From an uncultured Candidatus Melainabacteria bacterium (GTDB taxonomy: Bacteria > Cyanobacteriota > Vampirovibrionia > Gastranaerophilales > Gastranaerophilaceae): a stretch of DNA of 27,208 nt. How positions within the stretch are numbered: the stretch's first letter is position 1; every line of letters starts with the position of its first letter. Of this stretch, positions 11,201 through 17,779 are shown in pieces. Where the stretch lies: contig CALEJY010000279.1 of assembly GCA_937898445.1 (NCBI GenBank), positions 1 through 27,208 on the forward strand, in the 5' to 3' direction. A model generated the notes under the pieces. It had not been told where the DNA came from, ran no database searches, and saw only the letters and a list, made by a program, of their open reading frames with translations. The position numbers and the translations under genes were made by a program.

Positions 11201-11281
11201 ATTTTCATTAAAATTAGCATCTCTTAATGAATAGCTGCTAAAAATAGGATTGCTTTTTGTATCAGGTACTGTATTAAACAT
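2297..11281 (-). CDS. Giant polyvalent ejection protein (NTase, ART, BECR, ART, metallopeptidase)
   Basis: A 2994-aa protein with AAGGAAG eight bases before ATG. Residues 1-700 are helical, with an Ala/Lys-rich part near 210-290, and are unassigned. Residues about 740-830 are an MNT-type nucleotidyltransferase (G773-S774, then D785 and D787 in SDLDF). About 885-1090 is a first ADP-ribosyltransferase (YHGT at 898-901, GFYFTD, then FNPEQIKS near its end). About 1130-1260 resembles the PBECR3/MuF-C group of BECR-fold nucleases (GKTPAKL, NPIAV, SIHSRQ). About 1320-1640 is a second ART of ART-PolyVal type (YHGSPHKFDEFSL, GWGLYF). Residues 1689-1693 are HEFAH, a zincin motif, with a possible third ligand in the helix after FAVGFEAY. 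Residues 1800-2820 are unassigned helices, and about 2820-2895 hold hydrophobic segments around GDDDDG. The order and position suggest an ejected T7 gp16-like core protein carrying polyvalent effectors. Module names rest on motif recognition; targets are unknown. Confidence 0.88.
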   Translation of the reverse strand: MFNTVPDTKSNPIFSSYSLRDANFNENMDEYVKAPNDIYIEEQQKKNTLKGKVSKNINQQALKDIPDMPEFLKQEYEEAYQTPEWFRKLNVASPDEIAEWKNKGGMGIAEAWEKNHKWASFAPYVNTTRDAADAITASVLLNRAKNGETLTPDQEEKLVDYLRDMKELEVRGFTFGGGTINAILATIPYLEEFGIGLAASGEGVGLASLSKTLSTIGAKKAARKAVEAELKKAALKSAAPAAIKTTVPLSAAKKIYKDTLVKTTGAKALANVGLKEGLKETAKALPSAVVTSTKFGLTKMPHTFAGSIADRQISSGVYVTDLGDTVFTSSEHPALSVMKALGESTFEALTETAGWTFSPVASYFAKPVQKLLPKKFFTEFEKLVSSRYGMAATEALKKYGYDGVIEEMGEEVLNRFLNQVFGINGLDEYNFDGFMNNVLYANNPSQWGQEALSFAAVGGAGHLVAGTHSKVADTWKKKQYEKDVKKLTERANKYIQSPEQFYLDQGLIKIKGSQSLAEQKLRSIWSAHNVDKDLQDDILQNMSEMEIRSELKKAIEDDTENSAHEEVTKKIENDLTKKFIDNKTFAKEKDAKTVAALFAAPLQKLSETTGISLGEIMEEEMPEIQRQAEEAAKENGRYIQTDGRIEELLDELNNLPDDFSDEQYLTQMMDEIDILSKIRDGNLSKEDIENAKHYIKKLDEDGYDDFAKELKELTYNQTGQLFQSYDIDKNLKENFDMSADDLTDMVKADIENILQEADVSPEEFNFEDIRVYGSYTKGKNKETSDLDFIVQYTGTMKEDAAFNLLHDEDLTIEDKNGRTVTIDINPINRELSGTIDEHIGQEGVEYYQSVDTAGTNNSAEISAAKKEWEEKGTDSKYFKKWFGDSKVVDESGEPLVVYHGTNAQFDTFSYDKIGTNGTAEGVGFYFTDDADTAAGYKKQNGEVKECYLSIQKPLRHNSHYLSFEDVKNIIQKAAELQSEEYEEDLKDSFVSNYADTYSMNFEDAVEEAAYMIYAEDKTDTDILGEIAYAANSEFANRATTLITGYDGVITNGYGDLGKGGGNFYIPFNPEQIKSVDNEGTFDRSNPNIYYQNAGTNYQEQLQDVKNNLEYKKFVNKVLTGNLSQQEKRKLFRIGKTPAKLIEAGLPDNTISIGYKVIEKAQNNKNADHNLSKETISKVWEALKNPIAVIKAEQNENEKKENNRYSAILDLKNDKEEYVLVAFEIDKKVGKGVVLNDIRSIHSRQNYEPIIDKALNDKRLLKVDAEKIRNLLWGSSDLISEGDRESSKKALPLTSSDLISEGAASLIQKLQQKLEDVKYYQSVYHGSPHKFDEFSLDAIGTGEGNQAHGWGLYFAGNKNVSENYRKGLISHEKLTKYKYDNTPIEDTKFKDIDADTLSFIETLGKEETISEIKDDIQYAIKWGEDNKDIQRKETLEGNANYIKRKKRELELVTELEPEKLVMSEGQLYKVDIPENDVLLDEDKTIFEQSKKVQEALEDLFFDEFGVILNNSKNITEKRDTLRISIRDKYREIDKLENETYPFEKRTVEQQIEIEDKQKEYRKLQRIYNMLGSLNATNSNKNTTGKNIYIYLDDILGSTEKVSKLLNEYGIKGITYDGRQDGRCYVIFDDKAVKIIEKYYQKKEEEPIQTNMLYDNVTPRKLRNMNIKGAFVPAENLIELFKNADESTIVHEFAHWWLSRLEKYAEQNEELALDLAEVRKFVKNDGGAFTREQHEKFAVGFEAYIRNGSARSNRLKRIFEDFKNALIQIYDSIKNLVYTENGNQYSFSEADVANLEKLFERLLTTENERIKKTVFDRCDDINNKIQEIKARQEQEMKELDEIWKDNVAANNRNSDKKRKVEEYLELAEGAVKRVPKEVREMKQRYKDATLGILSVATGMKKNVIANPSNWEKVQMALENADDKITVSGGMCAEWSEFYNDTGVNYDNDEIDGDYKLAEQAFQVLTDGTYNFNNQNEDEIGDFYGKFEYLYNKVQTLKGEEKTTALEALYALFDKMPSMPDEVTQDIVEKLSKVEDDYNEGQKDDFNRKHYPNIPVVQQLQYYVTNKLSDLKIYDPNVRYKVRISKSHSLYKAIKHATSVNSTKRIIRKINEYVISDLENQAKNILHKEIQKQIRVNSKLVKVGALKKGKFDWKTNTVFAELAEINKLGQKDAFKEFGAILELDKVAAGEERENNDESPISTPEMKTDFQSNLRRKFLEYRSSKVKDLNLAATRSLLEDIMILKFEGRRAKDAEELDKQLQKDNMKTDLVQRVRELKDKKAARSIAKFIMGENLVTSEKTLVNWETALNALFGKEVAQRYSLLKLESDAEVYAHKRYSDFCKKAIDIYGLNNPATFKEKAWNKFNEFIDFANNQPLVKLMQEYEEEVYNYKEVTYSKETGQFVESGVQLSRAEIITLYAWSLNEELEQRLFTQYGLAQVQHMFEQVLSEEDKQFAWLLVDTCESMYDDNNEVFIRTMGLSLPKVENYFPSKTVRVGSEIDMLHEKVVRSNNPSFIKQRKTCKRIKMKPEQPLSILLPHINKTARYVVLSERLNYLNAIFKDGTVRAAIKEVFDGVETPDKLQAGTRVKSKKNKKQRTVGDRIHDTLLNQLGSSTFENYVRGINVGKSFMDYVATNYITSRIGGNFKVMFGQLTSMINYCENMPNGLWAKGFVEGLKHPKTTLKFMLDNCDYLHARLAGGSMNEVMLKITDEADKFRSLRNFCTTNTKYGDLFAIAFGGKPYVDYLMKQGLSKEEAFEKFVEDTMRSQQAGQASSTSVWQKKQSENPLTRMMFAFNNTTLQYERKFVDAMASRARGDIGNKEFVKALLIYKVFNPILFTSFLSNLSFMTLIRGLTGDDDDGVAKFGTDLISSMLFANLAAYGYLGMGLSTICSFAMTLIDKKEYKPFLKTIPIIGDLEDIGKNILLKNEISVADWVDAMALTADDLTGIPATRLVNTAGGIGDAAKGNIFTGLLRMFGYGKYRANVAATGNPPEKKKK
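7380..7462 (-). repeat. Two in-frame palindromic repeats encoding SSDLISEG
   Basis: Two 23-base copies (7380-7402 and 7440-7462) start 60 bases apart. Each holds a 6-bp inverted repeat around the same 7-base loop. Plus-strand stems are TTCCGA/TCGGAA and TTCTGA/TCAGAA. The copies differ at two synonymous wobble positions that pair with each other, so a C-G pair becomes T-A and the stem is kept. They lie in the linker between the BECR-like and second ART modules. Confidence 0.75.
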
Positions 11282-11330
11282 AAAATTTTCTTCCTTATTT
11301 GCTACCTTTTGTGCGTGAGCCGAGTGTGAA

Positions 11331-11361
11331 ATTAATGGCTTGCGTGGAGCAAGGCATTAAT
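11331..11361 (-). other. Stem-loop in the gap before the polyvalent gene
   Basis: ATTAATG and CATTAAT, then CTTGC and GCAAG, pair around a 5-base loop with one internal mismatch, giving 12 paired bases. There is no clear U-run on the minus strand, so it may be a weak terminator or an RNA-processing site rather than a classical intrinsic terminator. The rest of the 127-base gap (11282-11408) holds the polyvalent gene's Shine-Dalgarno and a short palindrome at 11382-11397 (GTAAATT/AATTTAC). Confidence 0.55.
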
Positions 11362-11408
11362 GTAACCGTTTGATATTCTGTGTAAATTTTAATTTACTCA
11401 AGAACCGT

Positions 11409-13529
11409 TTATTTTCCTTGTTGAGAACCACCATATCTTGTATCGAAAGATATATCTATATGATTAACGTGGTTCATATTTTCTTTCGGATGCGCTTTTT
11501 TATAATTCACATCATAATTTCTCAAATCTCTTATTTTAGGATTAGGTGGACTGTTGTATCTTTTTAATAAAACTGGATCTGATGTTCCAATAGATGCAAC
11601 AGCAGGTTCACTTAAAAATTTTTCAAACACTTTCTGCCTTTGTGCAACATTCAAGTTTGCCATCCCTACATCACATTTTCTACCATGTCCATGACCACCT
11701 GCATCACCTGCTCTATATCTTGATGTTACTTGCAGAGGAATGCCAAGCTCTCTTGAAAGTTGTGGTATTCTTTTATCTGCATAATATGTAAGAACTTTTG
11801 TTTCCCCTCTTTTGGGAGTGATTGCAGATATATTTTTATAAATACCCTGTGCTTGATTTAATTTCCCCATATCTCTTTGTTTCCAGTTGTTTTCAATGGT
11901 GTTATATGACCTTTTCGCCATTTCATAAATTTCTTCCGGCTTCGGCTCTCTTTTATTTTGACCTTTAAATAACATATATTCTCTAGCCATCAAATCATAA
12001 ACTTCACCATGTTTTTTTGCTCGAGCAAACAATTCTTTTGTTTCATCAATATTTTTGTTAGTAGCAGTTTCATCTTTGTAATTAAACCCTGCCATAATAG
12101 CATCAAGTTGTTTTGTATCTTTAAAGTTAAATGCTTCACCCTGCATTCTCTCAACCTTAGAAAGAAATCTAACAACTTCATCTTTGTATTCATTCATCTT
12201 TAAACCATTAGAAGTTTGTGGATTAAAACCTGTTAAATCACCAATAGCTTTTCTCATTTCAACTTCAGGAGTATATTCATTTGAACCTGCTTTTCTTTGC
12301 ATTTCAACAATTTTGTTATATTGTTCTTTCGTCAAATTATAATTTGCAGGATTAATCTTTTTAAAATCTTCATTGTTGTATGCTGCCATATCAAGCAAAA
12401 TATTGTAATCAGCCCAGTTATTACCAACACCTTCAAGTTCTTGCATAGCCTTTAGGTTTTTATATATCTTTTCCTTTTGTTCCAATGACATATTTGAAGT
12501 ATTTACTTCACGCATTATTGACGATACATCGCCGCCATTTTCGTAAGCAGAAAAAACTCTCTGCATAATATCATTACTGATTTTTGCATCATTTTCTTTT
12601 TGAATAGTTTCTTTGTGTCTTAAATAACGATTATATTCATTTTCTGTTGCGTTACGTTCTTCAATGTTAGCAATTCCATCAATATATTTGTATGCTTCTT
12701 CCGGAGTTTTATCAACTAATGTTGCTGCAACTGCTCTTGCTTTATAATCAACTTCTTGAGAATGTATGCTTCTTTGATATTGATTTCTAACTTCAGGAGT
12801 AAAACTATCTTTGTGTTTGTTAAAATATTCTGTTGCTTTCAAAGAGCCTTCTGCTAAATAAGCATCAAGAATTTTTGCATGATAATTTCCTTCAAATTCT
12901 TTTTTCTTAATTGCATAAGTTTCAGGGTCTTTATCCCAACCTTTTATAAGTGCATAGTTATCAAGAATTGTAAAACCATCTTTTTTATATTTTTCTAAAT
13001 CAGCAGGATTGTTTCTACCGTTAATAGCTTTATTAAACACATTAGTCAAAGCATCTGTATATACACTATCTTGCCATTTATCGCTTTCTTCTTTATCATG
13101 AGCTTCTGAATATTTTTCTAAATTTATTCTTTTTCTAGCAGCAACATCTCTTACGGTTGCAGCTTGTTCACCCCACAATCCAGCTTTTGAAATTAATTCA
13201 TCCGAATACTTATCATAGCCATCCATTATTTCAGGTGATTTACCCATAGCATCTTTACCTGTTTTATATAGATAACCATTATCTTTATCGTTCAAAGTAT
13301 CATTTACATACTTATCAAGCATATTGCTAATTTCAAGCACTTTTGTTCGGTCGTATTGGTCTTTCAAACGTAAAACTCCATGACCCGCATTTCCAAGTGC
13401 ATCACTAGCTTCTCTCATAGCTTGAGCCGTACCAACACCAAATGCAACTGGATTAGCATTATCTTTTATATATCCAAGTGGAGTATTTTGAGGAGTTACA
13501 CTTCTGTTATATTGTGGTATTCTTGCCAT
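11409..13529 (-). CDS. Internal virion/ejection protein with C-terminal LAS (M15-like) peptidase
   Basis: A 706-aa protein with AAAGG eight bases before ATG. The N-terminus (MARIPQYNRSV, then Gly/Ala-rich) and a long charged helical body to about residue 570 resemble phage core proteins in the T7 gp15 position. The last 115 residues look like a LAS-type zinc peptidase of the D-Ala-D-Ala carboxypeptidase/M15 group: H613 and D620 have the H-x6-D spacing of that group, with Gly at the fourth position, and H687 and H690 in NHVNHIDI supply the late His. The usual late motif is HxH, so the HxxH here is slightly off and H690 is the likely ligand. Such a domain would cut peptide cross-links of peptidoglycan while the ejection channel crosses the periplasm. 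It lies between the gp13-like and polyvalent genes. Ejection role is inferred from order; peptidase fold from motif. Confidence 0.8.
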   Translation of the reverse strand: MARIPQYNRSVTPQNTPLGYIKDNANPVAFGVGTAQAMREASDALGNAGHGVLRLKDQYDRTKVLEISNMLDKYVNDTLNDKDNGYLYKTGKDAMGKSPEIMDGYDKYSDELISKAGLWGEQAATVRDVAARKRINLEKYSEAHDKEESDKWQDSVYTDALTNVFNKAINGRNNPADLEKYKKDGFTILDNYALIKGWDKDPETYAIKKKEFEGNYHAKILDAYLAEGSLKATEYFNKHKDSFTPEVRNQYQRSIHSQEVDYKARAVAATLVDKTPEEAYKYIDGIANIEERNATENEYNRYLRHKETIQKENDAKISNDIMQRVFSAYENGGDVSSIMREVNTSNMSLEQKEKIYKNLKAMQELEGVGNNWADYNILLDMAAYNNEDFKKINPANYNLTKEQYNKIVEMQRKAGSNEYTPEVEMRKAIGDLTGFNPQTSNGLKMNEYKDEVVRFLSKVERMQGEAFNFKDTKQLDAIMAGFNYKDETATNKNIDETKELFARAKKHGEVYDLMAREYMLFKGQNKREPKPEEIYEMAKRSYNTIENNWKQRDMGKLNQAQGIYKNISAITPKRGETKVLTYYADKRIPQLSRELGIPLQVTSRYRAGDAGGHGHGRKCDVGMANLNVAQRQKVFEKFLSEPAVASIGTSDPVLLKRYNSPPNPKIRDLRNYDVNYKKAHPKENMNHVNHIDISFDTRYGGSQQGK

Positions 13530-13553
13530 CTTTTCTACCTTTCTTATTGAATG

Positions 13554-14039
13554 TTAAACACATCCAAGACCTCTTGTTTCTCTAACCCTGTAAAAAAATT
13601 CAAAACCATCAGGAACATCTAACCCATCAGGTTTAGGATTATTAAATTTATATCCAATTTTTTTTAGCCATCTTTTTGCAAATTTATTTTCAGAATATAA
13701 AATATTGCAAGTAAGCCAATATTTTTCATCTATTTCTTCAAAGGCTTTTATTATATGCCTTAATAAGCAATGCTTATTTTTTTCTATTTCCGGAGTTGAT
13801 AAAAGCCAAACAACACCAACACCTTTTTCATTTGTATCTGTATATCCACCAACACAAACTGGAGTATTGTCAGATTTTTTACAACCCAAATAAGTTCTAG
13901 TATTAGTATTCATTATTTCATTAAGAATAATTTCTTTAAAATTTTTACCTTTTTGAGTTTCTGCTTCATGTTGATCTTCAACTCTTAAATGCTCAAGAAT
14001 ATACAGAATATCATTTTTATTTTTTTCTTTTTCATACAC
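13554..14039 (-). CDS. T7 gp13-like GNAT-fold virion protein
   Basis: A 161-aa protein starting with GTG at 14039; AGGGGAA lies about ten bases upstream inside the end of the preceding 31-aa ORF. An ATG at 14035 is in another frame. The layout matches the acetyltransferase-like gp13 family of podoviruses: a central beta region with CVGGYTDTNEKGVGVVWLL, a helix at HCLLRHIIKAFEEI, and the C-terminal N-x-x-x-x-x-WLKKIGYKF signature typical of GNAT proteins. T7 gp13 is needed for proper virion maturation and is not known to acetylate anything, so enzymatic activity is uncertain. It follows the gp12-like tail gene and precedes the ejection-protein genes, as in T7. Confidence 0.72.
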   Translation of the reverse strand: MYEKEKNKNDILYILEHLRVEDQHEAETQKGKNFKEIILNEIMNTNTRTYLGCKKSDNTPVCVGGYTDTNEKGVGVVWLLSTPEIEKNKHCLLRHIIKAFEEIDEKYWLTCNILYSENKFAKRWLKKIGYKFNNPKPDGLDVPDGFEFFYRVRETRGLGCV

Positions 14040-14043
14040 CTGA

Positions 14044-14139
14044 TTATTCCCCTGATAATTTTGGTTTTACAACCGTAGCTTTTGGTTTTGTGCATTTATT
14101 TTTAGTTTTAATAATTAATTTTGTTGCTTTACTTTTCAT
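14044..14139 (-). CDS. Small Lys-rich protein, 31 aa
   Basis: The frame starts with ATG at 14139 behind GAGGTGATT, one of the better ribosome sites in the window, and ends with TAA at 14044-14046, four bases before the GTG of the gp13-like gene. The product (MKSKATKLIIKTKNKC...) has about ten lysines and no acidic residue except near its C-terminus, so it is strongly basic and could bind nucleic acid. It lies in a 107-base gap between the gp12-like and gp13-like genes, and its end carries the Shine-Dalgarno of the next gene, which suggests translational coupling. No family is recognised. It may be a true peptide or mainly a coupling leader. Confidence 0.55.
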   Translation of the reverse strand: MKSKATKLIIKTKNKCTKPKATVVKPKLSGE

Positions 14140-14146
14140 AATCACC

Positions 14147-16447
14147 TCATTGAACATCTGAAATATCTTCAAGACTAAACATTGCACTCAAAGAAAGAAT
14201 TGTTAAAGGCAACGGATTATTTTGCATTACAATAATTGTTGCATTTGTCGTTGGTGAATTAATCGGAGTTGCAGAAGTATTAATTGAAAATAATTTATTA
14301 CTATCATTTACACTTTCAATACTTCTATCCGTTTCAACATATTGCCCTTCTGAACCACCAATAAAAAATTCTTCTCTTGAGTTTGAAATATTTACACAAA
14401 CATTATTAATAATTTTCTTCAAACCTTGAGTATTTTCACCTTCAATATTTAAAGTTTCAAGTTTAAATTCAAAAGGAAGTCCAATAGTTATTTCTTTAAC
14501 TGGAAATGGCAGTTGAACTTTACCCTCATCAGTAACAAATAAATCATCAATAACACCACCGTTAGATAGTGCAATAACCTTTTTGCCTGCTAAATGAGAT
14601 AAACCTGAAAGCAAACTAACTTCATGATTGAATTTTGCACTCAAGCCTGCATCAACAAAAAAGCCTTCTTGAACTTTTTTAATAATTCTTTTTTTTGTTC
14701 GTTCAATATATCTTTTTAAAGTTCCACCTATTGTTACATTATTTTCAGAAGAATTTAATACATTAATTTTTCCCACAAAATTTTGAAGCTCAATATCAGA
14801 ATAAACATCAGCTCCAAGCTCAAAAGGTTTTGCAGAATAATATGTAGTTCCGGAACAATCATAAGAATATGTCATTGTTCCATCAGAATTTTCTACACTA
14901 TCAACAAATTCATAGCTTCCCTGATAAGCAGGTTTTATATATCTTCTAATAACAAAATATGCTACATCTTCTTGACCTTCACGAATTGCAGCAACACTTT
15001 CAAAAAAGCCATCTGTTACAATTCTAGTCCAACCACAAATTTTTTGAGTTTTGTTATATGTTAAACAAGCACAAGTTCCATCAGAGAATACAATCCAAAT
15101 CAATCTGTAAGGCTCTTTTGCGTAAGCCATATATTTTACAGTTTTTCCTTCAAATAAATGACTTGCGAATAAAGATAATTCAGCACCATTATAACTATCA
15201 GAAAGATAATCATATCCCAAATCACGAAGCACAGAACCACCTGATTGAACAAAAATTATCATATTCCCTGAAATTATCGGCTGAACATGAGATGCACCAT
15301 AATTTGATTGAACAGTTGCAACTGGTGAAGGATTGGCTTCAAAAACACCATCCGAACCATTTATTCTGTATTCTGTATTTGATGTTAATGCAATTAAATG
15401 ATTAAGTCCTACAAGATGTCTGATTTCATTAACCTCTCTATCAGCAAGAGTTTGTGTAATTGCATCAGATGCAATCAATGGCCTTGAAATATTAAAATTG
15501 TTTGAAGTTGCAAGCTGTGAAGCCCAAAATGTTTGAGGATTATCTTTACTACTTGCATAAACTTTTCTTTGTTGAAAATAAGTTGCACAAGTAGGATTAT
15601 TGCCTTCTTCAAAAGGATTTTCAAATATAGGAGCAGCTTCTTTTAAATCAGGTTCAATATTATCATCAACAAAACTTGTACCTTCTGCTGTTCCGACATA
15701 TCCATAAATACCGTTTACATTTCTATAAACATTATATTCTGCTGCTCCCTCAACGGCATTCCAAGTTATTGTCATATATTCGCCTGAAAGCCAATTAGCT
15801 TCTCTGTGTCCTGTTGCAGATGCAACTGCTGAACGAACACTTTCTTCTAATGTTTCTTTATCTACTGCCGTAACAAGATAGCTATAAGTTCTTGTGTAGC
15901 TGTCCGTTTTCCCAGTCCATACGGCTTTTATGTTAGTCGGAGCTGCAATACATGGTTCAATAATAATTTCTTTTAATTCCCAATTATCATGATCGTATCT
16001 GATAAGCTCACGAGGAGTATAATCAATATGTGTAATAGTTAATACATCAGCAGATTGAACAATTTTTAAATTAGCTAAATCTTCCTTTTTGTACGGAGTT
16101 TCAATTTCTACAATTTGCCCTCTCTTGCTTTCATCTTTATATTCATCAGAATAAACAATATAACCACCATCTTGAATAAATCTAAAATACATATCGCCTG
16201 CTTCAATTATGTATGTTTGTTCAGAATTAAAACTGAATGGAATATTCCGAGTTTCTTTAGTGCTATCTTTAACTTCACCGATAAATTCAAATCCTGAACG
16301 ATTTGAAACACAACCCTCTTGATGTATAAAACCATTTTTAATTTCTTTAGATCCGAGAGAATATTGTTCAATTTCTGTTCTCATATAAAGAGCAGGAGCT
16401 AATTCGCCCCTAGAAAAACTTGTTTGAGTTAATCTTGTTCCTGCCAT
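14147..16447 (-). CDS. Tail tubular protein B / nozzle (T7 gp12-like)
   Basis: A 766-aa protein with AGGTG four bases before ATG. The first 110 residues carry the family signature: SFSRGELAPALYMRTEIEQY, GFIHQEGCVSNRSGFEF, and IPFSFNSEQTYIIEAGDMYFRFI. Residues about 170-275 form a fibronectin-III-like insert (PTNIKAVW, TITWNAVEGAAEYNVYR). The following part keeps family elements such as FQQRKVYASS and FNISRPL. In T7, gp12 is the hexameric nozzle below the gp11 ring, where fibres attach. It follows the gp11-like gene by 58 bases, the canonical order. The length is close to T7 gp12. Confidence 0.9.
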   Translation of the reverse strand: MAGTRLTQTSFSRGELAPALYMRTEIEQYSLGSKEIKNGFIHQEGCVSNRSGFEFIGEVKDSTKETRNIPFSFNSEQTYIIEAGDMYFRFIQDGGYIVYSDEYKDESKRGQIVEIETPYKKEDLANLKIVQSADVLTITHIDYTPRELIRYDHDNWELKEIIIEPCIAAPTNIKAVWTGKTDSYTRTYSYLVTAVDKETLEESVRSAVASATGHREANWLSGEYMTITWNAVEGAAEYNVYRNVNGIYGYVGTAEGTSFVDDNIEPDLKEAAPIFENPFEEGNNPTCATYFQQRKVYASSKDNPQTFWASQLATSNNFNISRPLIASDAITQTLADREVNEIRHLVGLNHLIALTSNTEYRINGSDGVFEANPSPVATVQSNYGASHVQPIISGNMIIFVQSGGSVLRDLGYDYLSDSYNGAELSLFASHLFEGKTVKYMAYAKEPYRLIWIVFSDGTCACLTYNKTQKICGWTRIVTDGFFESVAAIREGQEDVAYFVIRRYIKPAYQGSYEFVDSVENSDGTMTYSYDCSGTTYYSAKPFELGADVYSDIELQNFVGKINVLNSSENNVTIGGTLKRYIERTKKRIIKKVQEGFFVDAGLSAKFNHEVSLLSGLSHLAGKKVIALSNGGVIDDLFVTDEGKVQLPFPVKEITIGLPFEFKLETLNIEGENTQGLKKIINNVCVNISNSREEFFIGGSEGQYVETDRSIESVNDSNKLFSINTSATPINSPTTNATIIVMQNNPLPLTILSLSAMFSLEDISDVQ

Positions 16448-16505
16448 CTTTCACCTTTCTTCCAAGTTTGTATTAAATTCTACAAGCTGAAATTATTTAC
16501 CCCTC

Positions 16506-17099
16506 CTACCTTACGTCATAATATTGAGAATTATCTTCATCATCAGCTGCACCTTCTTGTGCATTAAGTTGTTTTGCTTTGCTTAATCGCCATTCGTATT
16601 TTTGTAAACAAGAGTCTGCTTTTTTCTGTTGTCCTGTTATGCTTTCACCTGTTAGTGCTGCTAAATAATAAGAAAGAGCAAACACAAATTCAGGTTCAAA
16701 TAAAACTTCTTTTTCAACTCTTTTTGTATAACGCAATCTAGCACATTCAACTTCTGCCAAAAATGATTTTTCCCCAATAGAGTTGATATAAGGTTCAAAT
16801 TTTCTTTCATCACCTTTTACCGTATCAATGATTGCCCTACCTGCAATGCAATCATTAGGACAATCATAAACATAAGGAAATCTAGGATTAGGTGATTTTT
16901 CTGTTGATAAAGTTAAATCTTTATAAGCATTTGCAAACCCCCAATCAAAAGCCTTTAAAACTTCATCTCTTGCCGTTTCATAAAAATTATTCAAAATAAT
17001 TGCTTTGCTATCTTTATTCATACTGTTAGTAGAAATAGAAGCCGTTATACCAAGATGATTTAGAGCCATATTAAATATGCCAACTTTAGAATATGCCAT
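16506..17099 (-). CDS. Tail tubular protein A / adaptor (T7 gp11-like)
   Basis: A 197-aa protein with AAGGA before ATG. The N-terminus, FNMALNHLGITASI followed by NFYETARDEVLKAFDWGFA, is the typical start of the gp11-like adaptor family, which forms the 12-fold ring joining portal to nozzle. FPYVYDCPNDCIAGRAII is another conserved stretch, and the C-terminal half (EFVFALSYYLAALTGESITG) is the usual helical hairpin. It directly precedes the gp12-like gene and follows the gp14-like gene by 17 bases. The length is typical for the family. Confidence 0.9.
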   Translation of the reverse strand: MAYSKVGIFNMALNHLGITASISTNSMNKDSKAIILNNFYETARDEVLKAFDWGFANAYKDLTLSTEKSPNPRFPYVYDCPNDCIAGRAIIDTVKGDERKFEPYINSIGEKSFLAEVECARLRYTKRVEKEVLFEPEFVFALSYYLAALTGESITGQQKKADSCLQKYEWRLSKAKQLNAQEGAADDEDNSQYYDVR

Positions 17100-17116
17100 T
17101 TTATTTTTCCTTATAT

Positions 17117-17770
17117 TTATGAAAAGGTTATATTATCGCCTTTTGTACCACCACTAAGTTTATTCTTTGTTTTAATAGAAGAAGTACCACCCCCACCAAA
17201 ACCAAGCCATTTAGAAGAAACGTCAGTTAGTTTTGCAACACCGTTCAAACCAGTTTGAGCTGCATTTATCATTCCAGTTTTATATGCGTTTTTACCTGCA
17301 ATAACATCCATATTCGCTTCATTATTGAAATTATTTGCTTGTTGTTCGTAGGCTTGTGCTTTTCGTTCATAATTTGTTTGAATTTGTAGAGCATCAAGTT
17401 CACCCATTGCAGCAGTATCTTCAATAATATCTAGCGAAGTTCCCTGTGTTATATCCATACCGTTTGCAGCCATTGCAGCTTGTTGACTGCCTACTGCTTG
17501 CATTGTTTTCATTCGTTGCAAACGAGCTTCTTCAATACCAGTTTGTCTTTCATTTGCTGCATTTTTGTTTGCAATTTTTGCATTTTCATTTGCAACTTGA
17601 GCCTGATAATTATACATAGCTTGTTGCGATTTCCCCTGCTGAACAGAGGAAACCGTACCAAGAACTGTTGAAGCAATCGTTGCAACAGCACCAACTGCAA
17701 GCATTGTATTTGCAACTGCAGCACTTATTGCAATACCTGCAACTGTAACTGTTGATGTAATAATGCACAT
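17117..17770 (-). CDS. Ejection protein, T7 gp14 (internal virion protein B)-like
   Basis: A 217-aa protein with AGGAA eight bases before ATG. Residues 8-45 are two hydrophobic, Ala/Val-rich segments that could cross a membrane. Residues 48-160 are a long Gln/Asn/Ala-rich helix (GKSQQAMYNYQAQVANENAK, then QRMKTMQAVGSQQAAMAANG), followed by a Gly/Ser tail. This hydrophobic start with a coiled coil is shared by podovirus gp14-like proteins, which form the outer-membrane pore for DNA ejection. In T7 it lies after gp13; here it sits before the gp11-like gene, a shuffled order common in BPP-1-type and gut podoviruses. Confidence 0.75.
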   Translation of the reverse strand: MCIITSTVTVAGIAISAAVANTMLAVGAVATIASTVLGTVSSVQQGKSQQAMYNYQAQVANENAKIANKNAANERQTGIEEARLQRMKTMQAVGSQQAAMAANGMDITQGTSLDIIEDTAAMGELDALQIQTNYERKAQAYEQQANNFNNEANMDVIAGKNAYKTGMINAAQTGLNGVAKLTDVSSKWLGFGGGGTSSIKTKNKLSGGTKGDNITFS

Positions 17771-17779
17771 AATTTTTTC

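Noticed and set aside
14783..15405. Two plus-strand frames (93 and 115 aa) opposite the gp12-like gene
   Set aside because: They overlap a strongly conserved tail protein on the other strand and have no start signals.
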